DNA of 64,000 bases from Ampelomyces quisqualis (GCA_018398575.1 JAGTXZ010000003.1:2480001-2544000), one strand, 5' to 3'. Shown: positions 23,724 through 36,171, numbered from the stretch's first letter. Translations and numbers: made by a program. The notes: generated by a model from the letters alone, not told the origin.

Positions 23724-24129
23724 GTCTGTCTCCTCTTTGCAGCTTAGGTGTGTGAAGCACGCGCGCTCGCGACTGATGTGATGCCCAACTGTTGTATGCA
23801 CTGTTTTGCTTAATGTGCCGTGATGATCAGCTCAGTGCCAGGGGATCAGGAGGCCCCGAAAGGAACGTCGCCGGTTTTGATGGAGCTAGCGCGAAAAGCC
23901 GGCCTTGGCGGTGGGCGCGCCCCTGCTCCAGCCCTATGCATCAGGATTCAGGGCACTGCGACGTCAACGCCACTTGACCATGCGTGAAAGCGAGTTTGCG
24001 CCGTGATGCCGCCCCCGACTGTGACGAGGTAGGCTCTGCTTCTCATCGTGTGCTGTTCTTGTCGGCTTGTTCCGAGGATATCTGCCATATCACGCTTGCG
24101 TGCACGATGGAGTCTACTCCACCGCGGCC
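23724..24129. promoter_or_regulatory. shared NAF1/ALG9 bidirectional promoter
   Basis: The two start codons face away from each other across 406 bp with no other gene, so both promoters must lie here. I could not single out a TATA box with confidence. Confidence 0.5.
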
Positions 24130-25923
24130 ATGTTCAAGGAACTAACCACTCTCACTAGGAAGCCTACGGCGCGCCCAGAAAAGCCACCAGAGCTACAACC
24201 ACGCTCTGCCTTGCTCGTCTTCGCCCTCGCCAACCTCGTGGCTGCCTTCTTTGCGCCTATCCAAGACTGTGATGAGGTGTTCAACTACTGGGAACCCACC
24301 CACTACCTCAACCATGGCTACGGGCTGCAGACATGGGAATACTCGCCCGAATATGCCATCAGGAGCTGGGCCTACTCGGCACTACATTCCTTGGTAATTG
24401 GAATCGGCTCCTTACCACTGAAAGCGTTCCGTCTGAAGAAGCCCAAGGTGGCCGAGTTCTACTTCCTGCGGTGCACGCTAGCACTTCTCTGCGCACTATG
24501 TCAGTCCAGATTGTACGCAGTCATTTCGAGAACCATAAATCCCAGGGTCGCTATATTCTTTGCCATGGCCCTCGTCTTCAGTCCCGGCATGTATCACGCT
24601 GCACCGGCTTATTTGCCATCGACTTTCGCCATGTACACGACCATGCTTGGGTTTTCTGCTTTCATGGACTGGACCAAGGGCATAAAGACCGCCCAGGGAA
24701 TCTTTTGGTTCGGCCTGGGAACGACGCTCGGCTGGCCATTCGCGGGTGCTCTGGTGCTACCGTTCGTTGCAGAAGAGGTCATACTCGCATCTGTGACCGG
24801 TGAGATGTTCGACAGCGCTATGAGGACATTTCAAGGCACTTTGGCGTCGGTCATTGCGCTCGCCGTGCAGACGGGCATCGACTCATTCTTCTACCGGAAG
24901 CTGACCTGCGTACCTCTCAATATTGTCCTATACAACGTGTTCAGTGGCGGCAGCCGTGGGCCCGATATTTACGGCGTCGAGCCATGGCACTTCTATGTTC
25001 GCAATCTCGCGCTCAACTTCAACATGTGGTTCTTTCTAGCTTTGGCTGCATTTCCACTCCTCCTGATCCAGCATGTCATCCTGCAGAAGGCCGTTTCGAA
25101 GCAGACTCTTCTGCGCAGCACGGTTTTGGTCAGTCCATTTTACTTGTGGCTAGCGATTTTTACCGCCCAACCACATAAAGAGGAGCGCTTCATGTATCCC
25201 GTGTATCCCGCACTGGCGTTGAACGCAGCCATGTCGTTGCACGTTGTTCTCGCCAACTTCGGTTCAACCGATCCACGACACGTAGTCAGCAAGATTCCAG
25301 CTCCGATCAAACTCGCTGTCGTCGCGGTCCCTTTGCTCGTGTCTTTCAACGTGGGCATGCTACGTACAATTGGTACTCTCACTGCCTATTCCGCTCCTCT
25401 GAGTGTTTACTCACCCCTACACAATCCTGGCGTCACAGCACCCGGCGATAACGTCTGTCTCGGCAAAGAATGGTACCGCTTTCCGTCTTCCTTCTCCCTC
25501 CCGCATGGCGTACATGCCAAGTTTATCAAATCCGAGTTCTCGGGTCTGCTGCCCGGGGACTTCAGCGAGGCAAACGTAGGCTTCGGACTCTTCCCTGGCA
25601 CATGGCTCGTGCCGCCGGGGATGAACGACGAAAATGTCGAAGATGTTGGAAAGTACACCGACGTCTACCACTGTAATTTTCTTGTGGACTCGCGGCTACC
25701 GTCAAGTCCAGCGACGGCACTCGAACCAGATTACGTCTCTGACTCGGCGCACTGGGAAACAATCAAGTGCGTGCCGTTCTTGGACGCGGCGCACACACAT
25801 GTACTAGGTCGTCTGATGTTCGTCCCGGATCTACCGTTCGTTCCTGCAAGGTTCCGGCGCAAGAGGGGAGAGTATTGCCTTTTGCGACGCAAGACTCTGG
25901 ATGGGAAGGCTGGGAGTGGATGA
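24130..25923 (+). CDS. ALG9: ER alpha-1,2-mannosyltransferase Alg9
   Basis: A single exon of about 597 residues from the first in-frame ATG (24130); the frame is open to 24067 upstream but has no ATG there. The protein has many hydrophobic helices and the GT22-family signature near the N-terminus: APIQDCDEVFNYWEPTHYL, then GYGLQTWEYSPEYAIRSW, which is specific enough to name Alg9. Later landmarks are GLGTTLGWPFAG, YNVFSGGSRGPDIYG and AQPHKEERFMYPVYP, the conserved HKEERF loop of dolichol-phosphate-mannose-dependent transferases. Alg9 adds the seventh and ninth mannoses to the lipid-linked oligosaccharide in the ER lumen during N-glycan precursor assembly. No truncation or missing landmark was noted. 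Confidence 0.95.
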   Translation: MFKELTTLTRKPTARPEKPPELQPRSALLVFALANLVAAFFAPIQDCDEVFNYWEPTHYLNHGYGLQTWEYSPEYAIRSWAYSALHSLVIGIGSLPLKAFRLKKPKVAEFYFLRCTLALLCALCQSRLYAVISRTINPRVAIFFAMALVFSPGMYHAAPAYLPSTFAMYTTMLGFSAFMDWTKGIKTAQGIFWFGLGTTLGWPFAGALVLPFVAEEVILASVTGEMFDSAMRTFQGTLASVIALAVQTGIDSFFYRKLTCVPLNIVLYNVFSGGSRGPDIYGVEPWHFYVRNLALNFNMWFFLALAAFPLLLIQHVILQKAVSKQTLLRSTVLVSPFYLWLAIFTAQPHKEERFMYPVYPALALNAAMSLHVVLANFGSTDPRHVVSKIPAPIKLAVVAVPLLVSFNVGMLRTIGTLTAYSAPLSVYSPLHNPGVTAPGDNVCLGKEWYRFPSSFSLPHGVHAKFIKSEFSGLLPGDFSEANVGFGLFPGTWLVPPGMNDENVEDVGKYTDVYHCNFLVDSRLPSSPATALEPDYVSDSAHWETIKCVPFLDAAHTHVLGRLMFVPDLPFVPARFRRKRGEYCLLRRKTLDGKAGSG

Positions 25924-26309
25924 AGGGGATGGGATCGAGGATGGCAGGACATGGACGGCGATAGACGTATCCGTCCTGAGAGATGACATTCTGAGATGTA
26001 CGGATACAAGGAACATGCATACCACTACATGGAATACATGACTGCGCACGGCAACACTGAGTGCCACTGGCTAGCACCACGCTGCACGATCGATCCATCT
26101 CGCATGATCAGGCCATTGTCGTGCTGACTCGCTGGCTCGTGAGGGCGCATGACGTGCAGTGTGGCTGGGGTCGTCCTGGACGGAGTATCTACCGTGCGGC
26201 GCCCGCGACGCTGCTGACGCCCCCCTCGCTGCTGTATTCCTCGGGCCCACGGGCGACTTGGTCGTTATTGCACGTATCCTGCGGGCCACAGCATGGGGTA
26301 GACGGCACC
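25924..26309. other. intergenic between ALG9 and the Lte1-like gene
   Basis: GC-rich toward the right. No gene is supported. It must hold the ALG9 3' end and the promoter of the RasGEF gene. Confidence 0.4.
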
Positions 26310-29300
26310 ATGTCCCTCCCGGCACCGCAGCAGCAGGCGCACGCAGGCCCGGGGCACATGGCCCAACGACGCGCCGCCGACGCGCGCCGCCTGCGCCTGG
26401 TCAAGGACTCGAGAGAGCAGCTGAAGAGCCGGACACGGGCACGCGCGGCGAGCAGCGACACCATGGAGAGCGCGGCGGCGGGGCGGGCCTACACGGTCGC
26501 CAACGTGCACCACGGCGTCATCTATCTGAGGTACGGCCGTCAACACCACGCCGGGCTGGTCGCGACTAACACGCCCGCCACAGGCCCCAGCGCTCACGTG
26601 CACAGCCCGCGCCCTTCGTCTTCCCGCCCCAGACGCCGCCCCCGACGCCGTTCGACCGCGCAACACCCGCCGGCCACGAGGGCGAGCAGAGTCTGCACGG
26701 CGCCACGACTCGGCCCTCTGCCCCCTCGCCGCCACCACCGCTGCCCCCCCTCGGGGCGGGCCATGCCGCGCCACCGCGACCGCCAGCCCACGTGCGATCG
26801 CACTCGCTGTCCACCCTCGACGAGCGTGCCGTGACGGAGCCCAGCAACGAGCCCGGCACCTTCAGGGTCGTCATCGAGCGCCCCCCCGCTGCCCGGCCCA
26901 AGACGGCCGACACGGGCTCGCACCCCCTCCTGCAGGTGCCCATCCCCAACTACCGGCTGGGAACCCCGCGCTTCAGCCAGCGCGGCAACGTCGACCTGCG
27001 CAGCTCCGTGTACACGCGCAGCTCCGTCCACGACGACATGGCCAATTCGCCGCGACCCCGGTCCGACGCATACTGGGCCATTTCGCGCCGATACCGCGCC
27101 ACCATGGACCGCCCTCGCATGCCCTCGTCTGCGCCCTCGTCTGCGCCCTCGTCTTCTCGCCTGTCTCCGCCGCCCATTGGACCGCGGCTCTACGACGCGC
27201 TCGCCGTGAACCCCGACGACAGCACCGTCGTACGCTTCTCCGCCACCGGCCAGATACTCGCAGCCACGCCCTCCCGACTCGTTGCCCACATCACCTCACC
27301 AAGTTTCGTCGACTACGAATTACTCTCCGACTTCTTTCTCACCTTCCGCGCATTCCTCACCGCCAAGGACCTCGTCGCCTATCTCATTTCGCGCTTGCGA
27401 TGGGCCGTCGACAGACAGGACGACTTTGGCCGCATCGTTCGAGTCCGCACTTTTGTCGCGTTGCGCCACTGGATCCTGAACTACTTGGTGGATGATTTTG
27501 TGCCCGCGCACCACCTGCGAACCTACTTCTGTCATCTGGTCAACAGTCTCTACAACGACTTGCGCAACCGTCAAGACGGCGGAGGAGGCGACATCAAGAT
27601 TGTTGGGGAGCTCAAGAAGTGTTGGAGACGGACCTGCGCAATATATTGGGAGACTGAGGACGCCATTGGACAGACCTCGCCAGACGACGAGTTGCTCCCA
27701 GGCGGACAGGCTGGTTCACGAGAGGAAATCGAGGAAATCGCTCAGATTCCACCCACGCCCACGACCCCCAAGCGCCAGAACGACCGCGATACCAAGGAAA
27801 CCATGGGCTCAAACCCGAGCGATCACTTCGCTAGTCGTCACATGGAGTGGGCCCAACGAGCTCGCCATACCCCGCAAAATTCCCTCAGCTCACCATACCT
27901 GCCCTCGCATGAGTACGAAACCGCTGCGGTGCCGCTGTCGCCAGCAAGCGAGCAGAGCATGCACATCTTGTCATGCTCTATTCCAGTGCGAGGCCTGAAC
28001 AAGTCAGAGCCGGGGCTTGAGCTCCCACTGTATCCGCATCCTGTACCCGCGGGCACTGCCCGGTTCGCCGCTAGCCCACAGCAAGCGCTTTCCATCCTAA
28101 AGATCAACCGGCCGTCACCTGTTCACAAACGCAGTGGGAGCTTCTCCGATGCGTTGAGAGATGGCCGAGCACTACTTTCAACACCGAAGCACCCCTCTCC
28201 AGAGACAGCTGCATCCGTAGTGTCAAACATGCCTGGAAGTCTGGTGCGCGGCGGACTATTTCAGCCTGCGTCGCCTTATATCGAAACGAGGAGTCTACGA
28301 CAAGCACGCTCACACGTCTTGCTAGAGAGAGAACCCGTCGCCACGCAAGACGTAGAAAGGCCGACGCACCCTCATGGCCCTGGAATGAAGAAGATATTCG
28401 GCAGCGTCCGGCGCGCTCTGAGCACCAGACAAGCACCAGGCTCAACAACGCAGCCTAGCAGCCTTGCACATCATCGTCAGTCCCAATCGGCTCGCTCTTC
28501 CATTTCCGGCCCCATCTCGCCAGCTTCAGGGGCTGTCCAGAAACGACGTCCCACTCTCGGCCGGCCTGAGCCACGCGTCGATGTCCTGGCTTCCAGGGTT
28601 GCCGAGAGCTTCATGGCAGCTGTCAAAGAGCAACTGGAAAATGAAGGCCACCATCGGCACAGCACCAGCCCTCCTGATCTAGGCGGTTTCGAGTTCGAGT
28701 TCGAGCACGGAAGTACACCGAACTCGGACGACTATGAAAGGTTGGTCGGGAAGTTTGATCCCAGGGTATACAGTAACATCACCAGCGGCAGCAAGTCCAT
28801 TCTGATCATCGACGACACTGACCGCCCGCCTCTTCCTGTGATATCTTTGCGCCTTTCTACACAGATCAAAGAGAAAGAAGACGAAGCATTGCTGACCGAG
28901 ATCCATCAACGACGCATTTCGACCGATGAACGGACCACCGATGGCAGCATACATACGGTGCGACGATCTGAGCTATATGATGACCCGCAGCCTTCGACAG
29001 CCATCGAGCAACGCGAGTCACGTAACATGGTGCAGCGTACGCCAGCAAGACTGCGGAGGTCAATGTCGGAAGGGCGAGAGCCGGAGCATCTGCATTCTTT
29101 TAGACGTCGCGGGTCCACTAAAACCCCCATTGCACGTACCGTATCTTTGCGGCGGCACGCTTCGTACAACAGCGTGCTGAGTCGACGTCGAGGTCCTGAC
29201 AGTGTCGCTACGTTCCAGACCATGTCCTCGAACAACGACCCGTTCTTCCTCGATACTCCATCTGTCGGCTCAGCTGCACCGGCCCGTCAGCTTCGTCGGC

Positions 29301-31340
29301 GGCCAGGTGGTGACCTTCGCGCAGCCGACAAGGTTCAAGACCTCGAGCATATGCAGCGGCCGCACTCTACGGGGTCGGTTTCTAACCGCGCTCATTCAGT
29401 GACGAATTCCGTCGTTCTACGCACCGAACTATGCATCAATCCCTCGGCGAAGCCCGACCAACAAGCAGTAAAGGTAGCGACCGAGGTCGCGACAAAGAAG
29501 CCTATATCTTTGGTGGACACCCACTCGTCGCAGCCCAACCTGAGACCATCATTCGAGGCTGAAGTGGCTAAGCTTGCAGCTCTGCCAGACGACACGGACG
29601 ACGAAGGTGGAGTAGAGTTGGCTCTCATGAAGCTGGAAGGACGATACGAGAAGCGCCTATCCAGCAATGGCTCTACGCAGACTGCCACAGACGCAGACGT
29701 CGATTACTACAAGCCAAGCGGCGCTCCCAAGAGGCATGTAGGTGATACCGACAACTCCTATGAACACGGTACACGCGACAACACAGAAGACGTCTTGCAC
29801 CGGCCGCTCGCTCCTACGACCCAAGACGGAAACGACATGTATCGGTTGTCAGGTGAGAATTTCAATCGTCGCATGCCCGCCGTGAACTCTCAAGGGGGAT
29901 CAGACGACTCGTACTCCTCGACACCACTGCTTGACCGTGGTCTTAGTGGCCTCACAAATCACCAGCGTACAGGAACAGTCGAGACAATGCGATCATCAGC
30001 GAAACCATCACCGTTGCAACTTGCCACCACTCCGTCACCGCAAGCTACGCGTACGAACCCAACCATGTCGTCAAACTCATCTCTCGAGCACGTCGTGGAA
30101 ACCGACAGCATGAAGAGGATGCGAACTAATTTAGTTTGGCCACAATCATCGATTGCACGAGCGTCGTTCCTCCTGGATGAAGATGAAGAATTGAGCGACA
30201 CGGACACTATCGGTGGTCGATCAGATGGGACCAGCCGTGTGAGGAGTTTCTTCGATGATGAACCAGCGACGATGGAGCGTGCATCAAATGCTCTCCCAAC
30301 GCATCCCATGCGCCATCTATCTACACCACCCCTGGCTGTGGAGAGTTTGAAACAAACCATGTCAAACCCCACGATCATCGAACGTGGCCTGCCAACCCCA
30401 AGACTCACTCCGATTGCGTCGCGACCCAACAACCAAACCTTCGGCTCGCCCATTCACCTCGCAGAATCGCCTATCGAACCAGCAGTCCGGCAAGACAAAT
30501 CGGAGACTCCAGCGACACACATGCCGTTTGTTTTGGCGTATGACTCGGAGATTCTTGCCCAACAATTTACTCTCATCGAGAAAGACGCTTTGGACGAGAT
30601 CGACTGGAAAGAGCTCATCGAACTGCGCTGGAAGCAGTCATCTCCACAAATTTGTGACTGGGTTCACTATTTGAGGACAGAAGAAGCCCGTGGGGTGGAT
30701 GTTGTTATCGCCCGATTCAATCTCGTCGTCAAGTGGGTTGTCTCCGAGTGTGTCTTGACCGAGGACATTCAGGAGCGTGCTCGATGCATTGTCAAGTACA
30801 TCCACATTGCAACCCACGCCCGCCGGCTCCGCAACTACGCGACAATGTACCAGATTGCTATTGCACTCATCTCAAATGATGTGTCGAGACTGCGACAGAC
30901 GTGGGCGCTTGTCCCTGCCGCGGAACTGCACATTATGAAAGATCTCGAGGCCATCGTTCAGCCCTTCAAGAATTTCCACAACCTTCGCCTCGAGATGGAG
31001 ACTGCATCGGTCGATGATGGATGCATTCCCTTTATTGGTATGTCTTAGTTCTCGTCCTGACCGCCTACACTGCTAACTTGACACAGGCATCTACACACGC
31101 GACCTCATCTATAACGCGCAAAAGCCCGCCTTTATTGATGCTCCTCCTGTTGACGGAGAGCGACTCGTAAATTTTGACCGACACCACATCGCAGCCACGA
31201 TTGTCAAGAACCTTCTCCGCCTTCTGGAAGCCAGCTCAAAGTACACGTTCAAGGTTGAACCACACATTATCAGCAAATGTCTCTGGCTGGCAGCGCTGAC
31301 TGACGACGAGATCAGCAAACGCAGCCGCATGTGTGAATAA
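26310..31340 (+). CDS. LTE1: Lte1-like Ras-type guanine nucleotide exchange factor
   Basis: Three exons (26310-26530, 26584-31037, 31087-31340) give about 1642 residues. Intron 1 has a perfect GACTAAC branch point and intron 2 a GTATGT donor. A RasGEF N-terminal domain lies at about 285-415 (VVRFSATGQILAATPSRLVAHIT, LLSDFFLTFRAFL). A disordered Ser/Pro-rich middle of roughly 950 residues follows. The catalytic RasGEF (Cdc25 homology) domain is at about 1390-1640: VLAYDSEILAQQFTLIEKDA, then NLVVKWVVSECVL, a degenerate RNYATMYQIAIAL and FIGIYTRDLIYNAQ. A RasGEFN far from a C-terminal GEF, with a long linker, is the layout of Lte1, which acts in mitotic exit and polarity in budding yeast. Cdc25/Sos-type GEFs differ by having SH3 or closer domains. 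Exchange activity is not proven for yeast Lte1. Start could instead be at 26358 or 26463. Confidence 0.88.
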
Positions 31341-32196
31341 TCAGATACCCTGATACATGCTCATTCCTACCATTTTCTACCATCTATCACTCTCCTATCT
31401 CGTTGAAATACCCATTCTTTAGCGTACCTGGCGCTGCATCAACCCGACACGAGTCACGACCCTGTATTTCTTTGATGTTTGTTTGCGCATATAATTACAG
31501 TTCCTCTGCGATTTGAAGAACCTAATAAACAGCCCACGCTTTTGTGAGGAGAAATGTTTCTTTGTATATTTTAGTCCATAGCGCCGGTGTTGAATCTTGT
31601 TGGGTCAGTCATGTATGCAGGAAGAATTTTGAGGGGCTTTTGGTTAGAAAGACGGCAATGAATTTGTTCTTCACTCGGCATTTGTGCTACTGTATCAGCT
31701 GACGCTTACTGACCTGGGTACAAGAACATACAGGGGTGACGATGCCCGCCTCGACGTTGGCTGTAGAAAGTTCGAATAGATACTAGGTGAACTGTAAAAC
31801 TATTGCCAGCCGTCCTTGGCTCTGGCGTTCAAGCCCTATACTCCGTACAGTGCTACATGTCAGCTTACTTGCACATGATTGCACTACTGTCCACATATGT
31901 TGCCCTCCTGATCTACCAAGTCCTGCTGCAGGGTGTAAGGCTTATAAGGTCGGATGAACCTCGTGATTCACATGAATCGCTACAAACCGCCCCCACCTAC
32001 CATTGCGGCCGTCCCCAGGCATCGGGCCTGCCAGATACGATGGCACTTACAAACATGGCGCGTATCGTGCCCTGCACCTCGATGCGAACCGCGCATAAAC
32101 AGTGACTTGCTCCAACCCCCGATGTTTGCTGCATCGGTTGCACTCGCACCCTGGAATTCGCTGGCATTCGCAATCAGAAAACGTTAAACACCCAGT
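31341..32196. other. intergenic between the Lte1-like and CorA genes
   Basis: No supported gene. It contains one TACGGAGTA copy (31839-31847, reverse orientation). Short frames at 31803-32187 have no coding character. Confidence 0.4.
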
Positions 32197-34517
32197 ATGT
32201 CGAATATGCAGCGCACAAAGAGCGAGCCTGCGCCGTCGACAACGGTAGCAGAGCCTGTGCCGAGCTCCAGCCCGACAATGGACGATAGGGGGCAGACTAG
32301 AGAGCATCATGCCGACGCACCGACAGCACCACCACGGGCTTCCGGCATTCACGAGCGCCCATCCTCACAAACTAGGTCCCGTGACCAACGTACACACAAA
32401 GGCACATTTAGCTTCGGCCAGCGGCGCAAGCACGGCCCGAACGTCGAGTGGAAGGAGAAATGGACAAAAGATACGTGGAAGCAAGGGCGCGTGCTGCTGA
32501 TAGATTACTGTGGCACAGAGCACTCTGGTGAAGGTAGGAGAAAAATTGCTGCGCAAGAGTTTTGCAATATTGACAGCTTGCGCCGCTTCTACCGAAAAGA
32601 GCACCTCTCGGGCCAAGCGGCTCTGCGCGTTATCCATGTGCAGAACGCGAGCTGGGCGACGCGCTTTCTGCTCCGCAAGTTCAATATCGACGCCAGTGGC
32701 GACTTGGTAGGCACCACGTTTGGGCCATGGGTGCGCTACGAGCGTCCGCAGCAGCGTGGTGGGAAGCTGGTGCTTAACGGCAAGACGTTCAGGACACAGC
32801 GGGACCCGTGGAGAGGTATCGGCCGAGCGGCGTTTGGTTGCGACTACCTGAAGCACTATGAGAAGCAGTCGATTAATCCTGCGGGGGTCAACCCACTGAT
32901 GGAACTCAATCACTACGACGACGCTGATCAGCCGTGCTATGGCTTCGACGTGTATGTCCAGCGCCTGTCCGTCTATGTCCAGCTCAGCGACGGCAGTGCC
33001 GGGCAAGTAGTCGACCCAGATATTCCCAACCCCTACAACGAGGAAGCGTACGAAGATTACCAGCGTCTGAAGAAGTCGTATGGCAATGTAGACGCCAACG
33101 AGCACCAAGAGCGTTACATACCCAAGCTCCGCACCCTCGACAACAGCAACACCATCATCATCTTCGAGAACTCGCAGTCTGGCTCCGTCAAAGATACGCT
33201 TATTGGCGCTAGACAGGAGCTGGAGTCGAGGTGGCGGCGGCTCACGTTCTATCTTCCTCTCGAGGATATGGAGGATGATGACACGCTCGCGACAGAGTGC
33301 ATGGATTTTATACTCAAGGATATTTTCAAAGCTTTGGCGTATAATTGGAATCGCTTCCTGGCAGCGTGTGAGACGCATGTGGGGATCTTGGAGGACAAGA
33401 GTATGTATTCCCTTTCCTCATCTTTTCGTTCCTCAGCACACCTACTGATCCACACATAGTCTACGAAAACCCCGCTGACGAGTCGCGCGCCCCTGAACTT
33501 TGGAAAAACAGCGCCCAGTGGCTCAAAGTCGAGCGTCTGCTCTACATCCACGCCGACATGGTCGCAGAAATGCAATCCCACCTCCAGGAGCTCGCACCCG
33601 GCGGCCCAAAAGACGACGATCCCTGGCTGGGCAGCGTACCTGACGAATTGGAGAAACTGACAGGCACTTGGGAGCGAGACATCATCACACCAACATCCGG
33701 CCTCTCCGACCTCATGTACAAGTCCGTCGGCATTCGCGATTCCCGTCACTCCCTTCAACTCGGCCTATCCATGTGGCGGCTTTCATGGATCACCTTCATC
33801 TTCCTACCCCTTACTTTCACAGTCGGCTTCTTCGGCATGAACGTCAATACATTTGCCGAAAACCCCCCGATCAAATGGTGGTTCATCGTCTCGTGTCCCA
33901 CCCTCGCCGCCGTCGTCATCCTCTGGTACGGCGTCAAACACAGCTTATCCACACAGCGCCAGAACCCACTTCGCCGCGGCGTCTACGAAGCGCTATACCA
34001 CGACCTCGCAACAAAACACGCATCCCTCTGGTCTCGCACGGGCCCCCGACCAGGCATCGTCCCTGTCGGCTGGTGGAATGGCCTGAAGTGGCGCCTCGTA
34101 ACCCGATGGTTCGGCACGAATAAACTCAAACTTTCCACCGCAGTAAACGACCCCGCGATCCAAGAGTTCGGCGCATGGTCCCTCGCCAAACAATATCTCG
34201 TCAGGCGCTGGTTGGTCGATCTTCCCGTTGTAGTTCCTACTACTCTCCCTATTTCCATCTCTCAACAGCACGTGGATGTGGATATGGATACGATGGATAA
34301 AGACCTCGGCGCGGTGGGCGAGTTGTTAAGTATTGCGACGCCAGTGGCGATTGCGGAGCTGGATCCCACGGCCGCGAGGAGGCTGCAGAACCGCATTCCG
34401 ATGGAGCGGCTGCGCAGCTTGAGTCCGTCCGGGAGCGATGGCGCAAATGGACGGGAACGGCGGGCGAGTTTAGGCGGGGACAGCGAAGTCATGGTGGAGA
34501 TTCAAAGGCGCGAGTGA
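32197..34517 (+). CDS. CorA-type Mg2+ transporter-like protein
   Basis: Two exons (32197-33400 and 33460-34517; intron 59 bp, donor GTATGT) give about 753 residues. A basic, disordered N-terminus is followed by a large cytoplasmic domain with QNASWATRFLLRKFNI. Two closely spaced transmembrane helices follow near residues 505-530 and 545-565. The first ends in FFGMNVN, the GMN signature that forms the selectivity loop of CorA channels. The short loop after GMN (TFAENPPIK) has one acidic residue. A cytosolic tail of about 190 residues follows, which is long compared with bacterial CorA. Many filamentous fungi have plasma-membrane CorA-like proteins of this size with this N-terminal region. Mg2+ transport is inferred from the GMN motif. 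The first ATG was used; another lies three codons on. Confidence 0.88.
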
Positions 34518-35335
34518 GCATGAGCGGAGCGGGCATGGAAGTAGTGGTGGAATCGGGCGGGAGATGGCAATAGATAGAGCTGGAGAGTGACGTGGGAGGA
34601 GAAGTGATGTGGAAAGAAAAAGATAGGAGAGATGTGTTTGCATGTGCCTTTGGGAAATACATGCATGGAGAACACTATATCCTTTTGCGTTTGGCTCAAC
34701 ATCCAACCAAAATAAACCTATCCTGCCTGGTTCCTCGGCATATAAACCACCGTCTATATCCTTTGGCAACACGCCGTCTATATCCTTTGGCAACACGCCG
34801 TCTATATCCTTTGGCAACACGCCGTCTATATCCTTTGGCAACACGCCGTCTATATCCTTTAGCAACAATACACCTCGTCGTCAATAGCTTGATTTCTCCA
34901 CTACGCCCCCCTGATTAACTACGATGACACTCGCTCGGGGGCGACTACATACACACGCTGTAGCGCCAGCCTCTCCAACGATGGCAACGAACCTTGTCGC
35001 CGCCGCCTGACTTCAGCAGTACCATGGTAGTCCGAACCACCCAACGAATCCGCTAGTATATATAGCCCTCGGCCGTGCCTACAACCATCTTGCATCCTCG
35101 CGCCGGTCCGTCCCACTACCACTGGCAGGCTACAGACTGGCTCGCCACAGTCATCTTCCTATGCCTGCGTGTAGATTCGTAGAATCAGATCTAGGTGGTA
35201 AAGCGGCCATATTTTCTAGCGCAGAGTCTGTGCGAAATCGACATGTGCGTTGTGTAGACTAGCCATCAAACACATCAGTGCTAGCGCTATCCATTCGTTC
35301 GGTACCTCGCAGATGTGACGTAGGAGCCTTTTTCC
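34518..35335. other. intergenic with minisatellite
   Basis: Between the CorA-like gene and the convergent SDR gene. The only marked structure is the 24-nt tandem repeat annotated separately. A possible AATAAA polyadenylation signal lies near 34710-34717. Confidence 0.4.
34750..34869. repeat. 24-nt minisatellite, five copies
   Basis: The unit starts CCGTCTATATCCTTTGG and ends CAACACG (24 nt). Four copies are identical and abut head to tail (34750, 34774, 34798, 34822); the fifth (34846) has a G-to-A change in the TTTGG element and a diverged end. The unit is a multiple of three and has no stop in at least one frame of each strand. Confidence 0.95.
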
Positions 35336-36171
35336 CTACACCGACGACCCCCCATCGATACATATGTTCTGACCCGTGATACTGCGGCTCAGCGCCAACA
35401 CCCGCACTTGGTCCGCTACATCCTCGACCGTCGCCAGCCTCTTCAACTTTGTGTTCCCAATGGCCGCATTGCGCTTTGCCTCGGGGAACTGGAGGCCCCA
35501 TTCCGTCAACAACATGCCTGGGCTGATACTATTGACTCTGATTTTGGGCGCGAGTACCACAGCCAGACTTTTCGCGAGGTGGATCTGCGCTGCTTTTGTG
35601 ACTGCGTACGGCACGCTTGACCCGGATGGCTTGACGCCTGCTACACTGGCCGTGCTGATGAATGTGCCGTCGGTCTCGGCCAATGCGTCTTTGGCAGCAT
35701 ACGCGAGCCATAGATGTGTCTTGACGTTCATGGTGAAGCACTTATCCCAGTCTGCGTCGTTGACTTGTTGTTCCATGTCTGTGAAAGTGGTCATGCGGGT
35801 CCAGCCTGCGTTGGAGACTACCACGTCCAAGCGACCCATTGTGTCGATGGTTTCTTTCACAAGGCTTTGCACGGATGTCTTGGAGGACATGTCTGCTTGT
35901 ACAAGGTGGAAGCGTGGGTTGCATGAGCAAGAGCTGCCTTGTATGGAGGAGAGTTCTTTCATGAGGGAAGCGGCACGGTCCGAGTTGGACGAATAGTTGA
36001 CCACCTGGCAGAGGTCAGTGTGCTCTTTTCAACCATCTCGGAGAAAACACCAGGCGAGGTGCTGAAGAGGATGATACTTGCCACGCGAAAGTCTGGCGCG
36101 AAGGCGCGTGCTATTTGAGCGCCTAAACCCGCCGAGCTGGCGGTGATGAGTGCGACTTTGGTGGCTGCCAT
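35336..36171 (-). CDS. short-chain dehydrogenase/reductase (classical SDR)
   Basis: Two exons on the minus strand, 36171-36082 and 36004-35336, give about 252 residues. The Rossmann fold starts with LITASSAGLGAQIA (the TGxxxGxG motif as TASSAGLG). It continues with VVVNYSSNSDRA, where Asn-Tyr-Ser in place of an acidic residue after strand 2 suggests NADP(H). NAG appears as VVSNAGW, and the catalytic Ser and YxxxK as STASVAG and YAVTK, with NSISPGMLLTEWG and ITGQNICIDGG near the end. The 77-bp intron starts with GC (GCAAGT) and ends in CAG; a weak GT donor three bases upstream would delete one Val. Enzymes of this shape reduce 3-oxoacyl or related carbonyl substrates; the true substrate cannot be told from sequence. 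Confidence 0.9.

Noticed and set aside
14090..31340. biosynthetic gene cluster
   Set aside because: The large proteins here are adenylate cyclase, Naf1, Alg9 and a RasGEF; no PKS, NRPS, terpene or P450 genes were seen anywhere in the window.
32365..33378. 337-codon minus-strand open frame opposite the CorA-like gene
   Set aside because: Antisense shadow of a well-supported gene; no start context or family.
34470..34868. minus-strand frame encoding an eight-residue tandem repeat
   Set aside because: The repeat peptide is a by-product of the 24-nt minisatellite and the rest overlaps the CorA-like 3' end antisense.
34750..34869. CRISPR array
   Set aside because: Units abut directly with no spacers, and the genome is eukaryotic; it is a minisatellite.
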